This document shows positions 17,171-23,989 of a DNA stretch of 33,443 nt, piece by piece. The stretch comes from CAZSLO01 sp964608025. GTDB taxonomy: Bacteria > Chloroflexota > Dehalococcoidia > Lucifugimonadales > CAJWER01. Within the stretch, counting starts at the first letter, position 1. The number at the start of each line of letters is the position of its first letter. A program made the translations under genes and the position numbers. The stretch lies in assembly GCA_964608025.1 (NCBI GenBank), contig CAZSLO010000020.1, positions 1 through 33,443 on the forward strand, written 5' to 3'. A model generated the notes under the pieces. That model was given only the letters and a program-made list of their open reading frames with translations, did no database searches and had not been told where the DNA came from.

Positions 17171-17643
17171 TATTTCTAAAACCTGGTGGGTTTACCAATC
17201 AAACTGTCAAAAAATTGAAAGACCGGACAACGGACGCCTATTGTAAATTCAAGAAACCTGTAATCAAGATTCAAATTGGGAGTTTCGGAGAGAGTTAAAT
17301 TCATAGGAGAATCTTATGTCGATATCTCTTCTAAGGCAGCTTGTTTACTATGTCTGACTTTGGCTGATTGTCATCATACGATGGTAATTTTGGTTCTATC
17401 AATGATCTTAGCGGCGCTCCTACGACCAAAAATCGATACTGGAATCGAATATATATGAATATCCCGTAGTTATAATTTTTTCTGTTTCTGGTACAAACGA
17501 TCCCAGATTTAATGGTACATATCCTTAAAATTCTTCAGGGCGGGGTACAATAATGAATACAGACATAGCTAGCCCGATCCGACCTATGGTTATTTATGAT
17601 TCATGAGGCTGTATGTATTATTCTGGCAATGAGGGGATAGGAT
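17171..17643. other. Divergent intergenic region without a credible gene
   Basis: These 473 nt separate the minus-strand DUF2339 gene from the plus-strand Gfo/Idh gene and must hold both promoters. On the plus strand a TACAAT hexamer (17546-17551) and TATTAT (17616-17621) could be -10 elements, each without a good -35. A 13-codon reading frame from ATG 17316 has a strong AGGAGA site, but it has no recognisable product. A longer frame at 17276-17458 has no ribosome binding site. No strong hairpin or repeat was seen. Confidence 0.5.
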
Positions 17644-18678
17644 ATGAGCTTAAAAATCGGGGTGACTGGAGTCGGACATCGAGGATTACAGCTTGCCCGG
17701 GCTGCATCTGCACTCGATGATATATCCATCTTAGCAATAGCTGACCTAGACTCTGGGCGTAGAGAAAATGTTGCTCGGGAACTTGGTGTCAAGAACACGT
17801 ATGAATTACTCAGTCACATGCTGGAAAGCGTTGAGCTGGACGCGATATTCGTACTGACCCCGGATCTTGCTCACAAGGATCAGGCTATTGCTGCCTTAGA
17901 AGCTGGATGTCATGTGTTGGTAGAGAAACCACCTGCATATTCCGTAGAGGATACAGAGGCGATGTCAGTCGCATCAGAAAAGGCCGGTAAGCATCTGATG
18001 GTGGCATGGAACCGGACATTTGGTCTTCTACGTGCAAGGGAGGTGTTTGGTAAAGATGGTCCGGAGGTTTTGTTGGCTGATTACGTGCGTCCGAATCCAG
18101 CTTATCTTTCGCTTGTCCGAACGCACATAGTGAATCCCCTTTATTTTATGGGTGGACTGGCGGATGTGGTAGTTGCCCATGGATCCATGTATGACGACAT
18201 ACAGGAAGGAAACCTAGCAGCGAGTATTCGATTTGAGAATGGATCACTGGGACAGATGACAGCAAGTCATGGTAGCGGTGGTAAAAGTGAGCGATTTACT
18301 GCATATGGAGACGGATTTTCTGTATTTATAGACCAGACTGGCACCGGTCGAGGCAGGATTCTTCGTGGTGGAAAAATAGTAGAGGAACTTTCGGATATCG
18401 ACACGGTTACGGCTCAAATCCAGCATTTTCGTGACTGTTGCAAAGATGACAGGGTGCCGCTGAATTCCGGAAACGATGCAGTGGAGATTATGAAATTAAC
18501 TCACGCGATTATGGATGCAGCGGGGTTCGTGGTGCCGAAAGCTCCACAAGATCAGCGGGGTTGGCTACTGTGGTGTGGCTGTGGGGAAAAAGTGATTGCA
18601 GAGACAAATCGTTGTCCTGAATGTGGTGAAGATTGGCAAGGTTGGTCACTACCGACCGAGAAAATAATGAAGGTATGA
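17644..18678 (+). CDS. Gfo/Idh/MocA oxidoreductase with C-terminal zinc ribbon
   Basis: This 344-residue NAD(P)-dependent oxidoreductase has an N-terminal Rossmann motif (GVTGVGHRG), the conserved VEKP with catalytic Lys95, and a C-terminal substrate domain. The likely substrates are sugars, inositols or related polyols. The last 40 residues are unusual: they carry C311-x-C313 and C324-x2-C327, a zinc-ribbon-like knuckle that I do not associate with this family. ATG 17644 follows GAGGGGATAGG. The gene is preceded by a long intergenic region and followed by 295 nt of regulatory-looking sequence, so it is probably transcribed alone. Confidence 0.9.
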   Translation: MSLKIGVTGVGHRGLQLARAASALDDISILAIADLDSGRRENVARELGVKNTYELLSHMLESVELDAIFVLTPDLAHKDQAIAALEAGCHVLVEKPPAYSVEDTEAMSVASEKAGKHLMVAWNRTFGLLRAREVFGKDGPEVLLADYVRPNPAYLSLVRTHIVNPLYFMGGLADVVVAHGSMYDDIQEGNLAASIRFENGSLGQMTASHGSGGKSERFTAYGDGFSVFIDQTGTGRGRILRGGKIVEELSDIDTVTAQIQHFRDCCKDDRVPLNSGNDAVEIMKLTHAIMDAAGFVVPKAPQDQRGWLLWCGCGEKVIAETNRCPECGEDWQGWSLPTEKIMKV

Positions 18679-18835
18679 TTATTGATTATGTACATACCAA
18701 CTCGTATCTATTTCCAATGGCTAAACTGGTAAGTTTTGTATGTGCTAGTATCAGTCGTAAGGACATTTCACATTTTCTTGATGATCGACTGAATTAAGAT
18801 GTGGGTTTCTACGGGTGGAATTCAATCTGAAAAAT

Positions 18836-18853
18836 ACGGGAACTAGTTCCCGT
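18836..18853. promoter_or_regulatory. Perfect 18-bp palindrome, candidate operator
   Basis: ACGGGAACTAGTTCCCGT reads identically on both strands. It ends 4 nt before a candidate -35 element, an arrangement typical of a dimeric regulator site. It has no loop and no T-run, so a terminator is unlikely. Confidence 0.6.
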
Positions 18854-18857
18854 GCAG

Positions 18858-18886
18858 TACACAGTGTTTCAAACGACTAGTATTAT
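18858..18886 (+). promoter_or_regulatory. Candidate promoter for hydrolase-MFS pair
   Basis: TACACA (18858-18863, four of six matches to TTGACA) and TATTAT (18881-18886) are separated by 17 nt. The predicted start of transcription, near 18893, is just upstream of the 19-bp inverted repeat. Confidence 0.4.
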
Positions 18887-18909
18887 TGCGATTGGTTATG
18901 TTGTATGGA

Positions 18910-18953
18910 TATCAATCAAGTCTGGCTCAGAACCGAGCCAGACTTGATTGATA
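18910..18953 (+). repeat. 19-bp perfect inverted repeat with 6-nt loop
   Basis: TATCAATCAAGTCTGGCTC (18910-18928) is followed by the loop AGAACC and its exact reverse complement (18935-18953). In RNA this would be a very stable 19-pair hairpin, ending 20 nt before the preferred ATG of the hydrolase. There is no U-run after it, so it is not a simple terminator. Possible roles are translational control, RNA stability, processing or protein binding. Confidence 0.85.
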
Positions 18954-18973
18954 CCTGGACTATTGGTGGGAGA

Positions 18974-20128
18974 ATGCTTAAGTTCGCAAAGTACTTGTTG
19001 ATAGCCGGTTTTTTACTGGTGTTGGTGTTGGCTGCACTGGGGACCTTGACACCCCAGGGTCGGGCAGCTGTAAACGCCGCCTTATTTATACCGCAAGTAC
19101 TTCCGGACCTTCCGATAAAACCACAGAAATGGTTCACTCGTACCTCTGTCTTAGAGGAAACTAGTTACGAAACTGCTTCGGGAATCGGAGTTGCCGATAT
19201 CTATAGACCTGGCGGTGCTGGCAAGCATAGTGCAGTGCTCTTTTTCCAGGGAGTTAGTCCCGGGGGAAGATTTGATCCCCGGATAGTTGCTCTTGGTGAG
19301 GGATTAGCCAGGGCAGGTATGGTAGTTATGATCCCTTGGTCAGATACACAGACCACGAACCGTATTGCGACTAAAGATGTTGACAACTTGGTTCGTGCCT
19401 TTCAGCATCTTCGTGGGCTAGACTTCGTCGATCCCAACCGCGTTGGGATGGGTGGGATATGTGTGGGGGCATCACTTACTACCGTGGCTGCCCAGGATGA
19501 TCGTATCCGTGACAATGTCAGGTTCATTAATTTCTTTGCGGGGTACTACGATGCGTCGGATTTCGCCAAGGCAATTGGTAGCAGGAGTAGATTTGGCGAT
19601 GATTATGCCTCTTCCTGGAAACCTGACGGGTTAACCCTCCGCATTTTTAGAAACCATATTATCGAGGGAGTAGAATCACCCGATGATCGGGCTTTGCTAG
19701 AACGCATTTTCGTGGATGGTTACAGAGAGACTGAAAATGATATAGATACCTTTGAGAAAGATGCTTACGCCGCATATAGGCTATTGAAGGGGGTCGCTTA
19801 CGAAGAAATCGATGCGGTAGTCGCAATGTTGTCTCCAGCCACTAAAGAGTTTTTCCGTGCGATCTCTCCCAGTACCAATATAGATAAGCTTCAGGCTCGG
19901 ATGCTCATTATGCACGATACCGCCGACCGACTGGTGCCATCAGAGGAATCGCGTCGCTTAGCAGCGGCACTTGAGGAAGGACAGGTTTACCATACCGAGT
20001 TCTCGTTCTTTCAAAGACAGATACAGGTTCATATTGGAGATTCCGAGGGTATCAGCCCTATCGATTACCTGGCCCAGGCATTAAAGCTGTATATGCACAT
20101 CTATAACATCATGCGTGATAGTGCTTAG
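18974..20128 (+). CDS. Membrane-anchored alpha/beta hydrolase with Cys nucleophile
   Basis: The 384-residue protein (from ATG 18974) has an N-terminal membrane anchor or signal helix (residues about 4-24) followed by an alpha/beta hydrolase domain related to dienelactone hydrolases. The nucleophile elbow is GGICVGAS, placing Cys163 where most members have Ser. Asp318 (HDTADRLVP) and His353 (QVHIGD) complete a plausible triad. The upstream in-frame ATG 18905 would translate the 19-bp hairpin and place 23 polar residues before the membrane helix, so ATG 18974 is preferred, although its GGGAG is very close (1 nt). An MFS transporter follows after 49 nt, probably in the same transcript. The substrate is unknown; a lactone or ester imported or exported by the transporter is inference. 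Confidence 0.82.
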   Translation: MLKFAKYLLIAGFLLVLVLAALGTLTPQGRAAVNAALFIPQVLPDLPIKPQKWFTRTSVLEETSYETASGIGVADIYRPGGAGKHSAVLFFQGVSPGGRFDPRIVALGEGLARAGMVVMIPWSDTQTTNRIATKDVDNLVRAFQHLRGLDFVDPNRVGMGGICVGASLTTVAAQDDRIRDNVRFINFFAGYYDASDFAKAIGSRSRFGDDYASSWKPDGLTLRIFRNHIIEGVESPDDRALLERIFVDGYRETENDIDTFEKDAYAAYRLLKGVAYEEIDAVVAMLSPATKEFFRAISPSTNIDKLQARMLIMHDTADRLVPSEESRRLAAALEEGQVYHTEFSFFQRQIQVHIGDSEGISPIDYLAQALKLYMHIYNIMRDSA

Positions 20129-20177
20129 TAATTTATCCATCTGACATATTCTTGGAACCGGGTTTACCCACGGTGCA

Positions 20178-21641
20178 ATGCCTACCTTTACACAGCCATT
20201 GAGACATATAACCTCTAGCGCTAATTACAAGTGGTGGGCATATGGAGCGATAGCCACTGGTCTTTTTCTCACTGTGATGGACCAGTCGGGAGTAAACCTC
20301 GCTGTCCCCCGTATTGCAGATAGTTTCATTCTGGATATTCCCACGGCACAGTGGATCGTTCTTGGGTACATATTGAGCACGAGTGCATTCCTCTTACCGA
20401 TGGGTCGGGTATCTGACATTGTTGGTCGGGAAAAAGTTTACATTATCGGACTGCTGGGTTTTATGGTACTAGCAGCTCTTGGGGGCATGGCTCAAAGTTT
20501 CTATGTCCTTATAATTTCTAAAGTTTTACAGGGGATTGCGGCTGCTGCGATTCAGGCTAACGCCATGGCTATGGTGATTGATGTTTTTCCGAAGAAAGAA
20601 CGCGGTAAGGCCCTGGGGTTGTACATGACCATCATTGGCACCGGTTCAATTACCGGACCTATTGTAGGGGGCCTGCTTGTCAGCAGTTTTGGATGGAGGG
20701 CAGTCTTCTTCGCTGGGATTCCAGTAGGACTGCTGGCAGTATTGGCAGCAGTGTTAATCCTGGGACGTGATAGCTTACTGAAAGATATAGATAGTAGGTG
20801 GATATCCTTTGATTGGATAGGGGCCTTCCTATCTTCTGGAGCCCTGATAATTTTCCTTTTGACGATGACCAATGCATACAAGATTGGCTGGGCATCGCCT
20901 TTTATCGGGGCTGGAATTATAACGACTCTAATACTGGCTGCAGCTTTCATTCACTGGGAACGCCATGTGAAAGAGCCTATGCTCGACATGGGGTTGTTCA
21001 GCAACATTCTTGTTTCATTCGGTGTTGGGGCACGATTCATTTCTTTCCTCGCGAGTTCTTCGGTCTTTTTCCTGATGCCCTTTTACCTGATACATATTGT
21101 TGACTACTCGGCAAGAGATGCTGGCCTCATCCTGGTCCCTGGTTCCATCTTGATGGCTACCATGGGGCCTATAAGTGGCAGGTGGTCAGACCGCATAGGT
21201 ACGAGGTGGTTGTCTGTAATTGGTATGGGAGTCTCCACGATTGCCATGCTGGTATTCTCAAGGCTTGAAGTAGGGTCATCGGGATTCCACGTCGTGATAG
21301 GAATGGTTCTATCTGGAACTGGTATGGGAATGTTCTCTTCAACCAACACGAGCGCGATTACCAGTGTTATCGGGCGTGAGCGCTATGGGATAGCTTCTGC
21401 ACTTATGAGCGTGACCCGGACATCCGGTAACGTGACCGGGATTGCAGTTGCCACGACGATTGTTTCATATATGATGGCTTCAATGGGATTCGAACCGAGC
21501 CTGTCAGCCGCGCCAGGGGATGGAACGCCAGGTTTGGAGGAGGCATTCGTCTCGGGTCTTCACAGGGCATACCTGATGGCATCTGGATTTGCTTTTATGG
21601 CGATGGTCTTATCAATTGCTCGTGGTGAATCGAAGGAATGA
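20178..21641 (+). CDS. MFS transporter, DHA2 (EmrB/QacA-like) type
   Basis: This 487-residue polytopic inner-membrane protein has about 14 hydrophobic helices, as in the drug:H+ antiporter-2 family. Helix 1 contains MDQSGVNLAVPRIADSF, the motif-D1-like segment of DHA2 transporters. The loop GRVSDIVGREKV is MFS motif A, and GTGSITGPIVGG in helix 5 is motif C of exporters. It most likely exports small molecules in exchange for protons. The ATG 20178 ribosome binding site is weak (GGTG), consistent with coupling to the upstream hydrolase 49 nt away. The downstream neighbour is convergent and no terminator hairpin was seen between them. The substrate is unknown. Confidence 0.88.
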   Translation: MPTFTQPLRHITSSANYKWWAYGAIATGLFLTVMDQSGVNLAVPRIADSFILDIPTAQWIVLGYILSTSAFLLPMGRVSDIVGREKVYIIGLLGFMVLAALGGMAQSFYVLIISKVLQGIAAAAIQANAMAMVIDVFPKKERGKALGLYMTIIGTGSITGPIVGGLLVSSFGWRAVFFAGIPVGLLAVLAAVLILGRDSLLKDIDSRWISFDWIGAFLSSGALIIFLLTMTNAYKIGWASPFIGAGIITTLILAAAFIHWERHVKEPMLDMGLFSNILVSFGVGARFISFLASSSVFFLMPFYLIHIVDYSARDAGLILVPGSILMATMGPISGRWSDRIGTRWLSVIGMGVSTIAMLVFSRLEVGSSGFHVVIGMVLSGTGMGMFSSTNTSAITSVIGRERYGIASALMSVTRTSGNVTGIAVATTIVSYMMASMGFEPSLSAAPGDGTPGLEEAFVSGLHRAYLMASGFAFMAMVLSIARGESKE

Positions 21642-21721
21642 TGACCATATATTTCTTGCCGCTAAGGTGTTATGACTATTACCAAAGACCAAGCATTCCC
21701 TAGCGAACAAGGATAGAAGAT

Positions 21722-23131
21722 CTAGGCTCCAACTTCTTTACGTATTCCAAGTTCAATTATTACCAATCCTGCCTCGTGCCCGGGACCATGACACTCGTCG
21801 TATCTTGTTAACAGGTGATCTCTGGAGTCGAGTATCTTGATCGCGGCATTTTCGTGTTGCGATACGAATCGCTGCCCTGCCTCGCTATCGAGATTCCAGT
21901 CCGGATGGATATAACATCCTAATCCAGCTTGTTGAGTTGCAGTTAGGTACTCTCGTCTAAGACGTTCATATATACGCTGGTTCCTATATACCACGGGTGC
22001 TAACAGGAAATCTTTGGCGATATATAGACCTAGTTCGTTGTCAAAAACCTGTATCAGATCGACATCCTCTATCCAGCCTTCCATGGCGAAATACAAATTT
22101 TTGGGTATGTCCTGTGAAACCCTGTGATAGTAGAAATCTTCTGGTCGAATCGCCATCCTAACCTGGATACTTGGCTTGGAGTTGTATCCAAGTAATTGAT
22201 CTGCTGCCTTGCCCTGCTTGAATAGGTAAGGAATATTGCCGTTTGTTGCGTCTACTACCACTTTTTTGTCATCGATGTTGTATAGCAATGATGTGTGTTG
22301 CCAGTAACGCATATGCCGTTTCGAGAACCTGAAATCAAAAGTGGTTAGCATTTCCCTGAGTCGTGCTTCTGGTACAGGATCTGGAACACCAGGCCCTGCC
22401 AGTAAATACTCGGAGTTGATACCAAAGTGATCTGTGAGAAACTTTAGAGCCTGCACCTTTTCAGAACATATTCCACCTGATCCATCTATGATATTGTCCA
22501 CTGTCTCATTCCCGGTCTTATATATGAACTTTTTACCAATGAAACGAGAGTAGTTTTCAAAATCACCCTGCCAGATGCGTTTTGCAACAGAGTCTACAAG
22601 CTTGATCTTTTGAGCTGGTGATTCAAGTTGTAGAACCCTTTCAGCCTCACCAGGGCCATGGAAATGTTCGATGGACTCTTGGACGAAAACTAGGTATTTT
22701 TCTGGGTGTATTTCCCAACGTCTACGATGGAAACCAGTCCAGTTTCTTTCATACCCAACACTGGTGCGCTCTATCTCTATTTCGATGAGGTTGAAATTTT
22801 TACCTTCTGCAACAAGCTTGGATGTTGTCGGCACACTATCGTAGTCCAGCCTACTTGTTCCCTGTAAAAGTATGAGTCCTTCATATACACCGCCAAGAAA
22901 TCCTTGGTCAGAACAGGTATATACATAATCTTGGATCGACCTGAGGATATCCACTGATTCCCTGGTTAGTCGTCTTTCATGAAGGAGAATTTCCAGGTCA
23001 GGGTTCTTAAGGTATAAATCCATTAGGACGCCGATTGGTAATATGTTCTCTTCGGGCTGGATGCGAACGGCAAAACTCTTGCCAGTTACTAGGTCGATGA
23101 ATCTCAGGATGTTGTTAGCTGTGTGATCCAT
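21722..23131 (-). CDS. Unrecognised protein with transglutaminase-like Cys-His-Asp triad
   Basis: I do not recognise the full 469-residue protein. Its middle third has the ordered pattern of a transglutaminase/NAT-like papain fold. C222 in GSGGICSEKVQALKFL starts a helix, H279 in WQHTSLLYNI starts a strand, and D294 lies in VVVDATNGN. The segment EYLLAGPGVPDPVPEARLRE between C and H is loop-like. The N-terminal 200 residues and the C-terminal 150 have no family I can name. No signal peptide or membrane helix is visible, so it should be cytoplasmic. The start at 23131 lacks a clear ribosome binding site. It lies 88 nt after the PhyH gene and could be the third gene of that transcript. Peptidase, amidase or acyltransferase chemistry is possible. 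Confidence 0.72.
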   Translation of the reverse strand: MDHTANNILRFIDLVTGKSFAVRIQPEENILPIGVLMDLYLKNPDLEILLHERRLTRESVDILRSIQDYVYTCSDQGFLGGVYEGLILLQGTSRLDYDSVPTTSKLVAEGKNFNLIEIEIERTSVGYERNWTGFHRRRWEIHPEKYLVFVQESIEHFHGPGEAERVLQLESPAQKIKLVDSVAKRIWQGDFENYSRFIGKKFIYKTGNETVDNIIDGSGGICSEKVQALKFLTDHFGINSEYLLAGPGVPDPVPEARLREMLTTFDFRFSKRHMRYWQHTSLLYNIDDKKVVVDATNGNIPYLFKQGKAADQLLGYNSKPSIQVRMAIRPEDFYYHRVSQDIPKNLYFAMEGWIEDVDLIQVFDNELGLYIAKDFLLAPVVYRNQRIYERLRREYLTATQQAGLGCYIHPDWNLDSEAGQRFVSQHENAAIKILDSRDHLLTRYDECHGPGHEAGLVIIELGIRKEVGA

Positions 23132-23219
23132 ATCGTCGTTAGTAAAGTTGGAGCCACCCTAACAGGTGAAGAATTCCTCAAGATCTGATTGGCTTGTTGC
23201 AGGTAACATCAGTCAGCAG

Positions 23220-23966
23220 CTATTGATCTACCACGGTTTCCCTGGTGGTCCAGCTTGATGGAGGAGACATGATACGCTTTTGCCGGGTAGTCAACGTGGG
23301 ATACGCCCTGAGATCGTAATATTCTTTTGCCCATGTAGAATTCCCTGGGCTGTACTTGTAGAGGAGAGCTCTTCGTTCATGGTCTGCTTTCCATGGCATA
23401 GTTCCATGTATAAGGGCCTCTGTAAAGAACAGGGCATCTCCGGCCTTTACACTAGGTTGTACGACATAATCTGTTGACCGCTCGAATTGCTTTACATCTT
23501 CGGATAAGGTCTTGGAGAAATTACTCTTGTGGCTACCGGGTATACATGCAAATCCACCTGCACCTTGAGGTGCATCTGTTAGAAAGAAAGTAACTACGCA
23601 AAGGCCATTTCTCATTTCCCCATCCCTGTAGGAATACCAATGGTCCCCCACCAGGCTAGGACCACCATGCAGCCCTCCCCGGGCGTCGCCTTTGCTCATG
23701 AAAAGACAGTAATCATGGTCTATCCGGTACTTCGGATCGATTAGCTCTGTTAGGTAGGGAATAATCCTGGGATGGTCAATAAGGGTTACGAAGGGATCTC
23801 CCCATAGGCTAATCTTGTCCTCGCGGATAGCTCTATTTGGATCCGAGTAATCGAACTTGCCGCTAGCTATCGTGTTAAGTTCTGTTAGTTCTTTATCTGA
23901 CAGGACATTTTTGATTACGAGGTATCCATGTAAATCGAACATGAATTTCTCTTCGGATGTAATCAT
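23220..23966 (-). CDS. Phytanoyl-CoA dioxygenase (PhyH) family protein with H-x-G
   Basis: PhyH proteins are Fe(II)/2-oxoglutarate oxygenases. The 248-residue chain has the family start (FDLHGYLVIKNVLS), a double-stranded beta-helix core, the distal His187 in ALIHGTMPW and Arg198/Arg199 for 2-oxoglutarate binding. At the proximal site the sequence is LH100-G-G102, where most members have H-x-D/E, so the acidic iron ligand is absent at that position. This H-x-G is the pattern seen in WelO5-type halogenases, but a different acidic residue (for example D108) might serve. The start at 23966 has AAGGAG with 8-nt spacing. The gene begins 23 nt after the PHP hydrolase stop, so the two are probably cotranscribed. 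Confidence 0.87.
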   Translation of the reverse strand: MITSEEKFMFDLHGYLVIKNVLSDKELTELNTIASGKFDYSDPNRAIREDKISLWGDPFVTLIDHPRIIPYLTELIDPKYRIDHDYCLFMSKGDARGGLHGGPSLVGDHWYSYRDGEMRNGLCVVTFFLTDAPQGAGGFACIPGSHKSNFSKTLSEDVKQFERSTDYVVQPSVKAGDALFFTEALIHGTMPWKADHERRALLYKYSPGNSTWAKEYYDLRAYPTLTTRQKRIMSPPSSWTTRETVVDQ

Positions 23967-23989
23967 CAGATGTTCTCCTTAATTCATGG

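Noticed and set aside
17276..17458. 60-codon plus-strand ORF in the 17.2-17.6 kb gap
   Set aside because: It has a non-ATG start without ribosome binding site and no recognisable domain.
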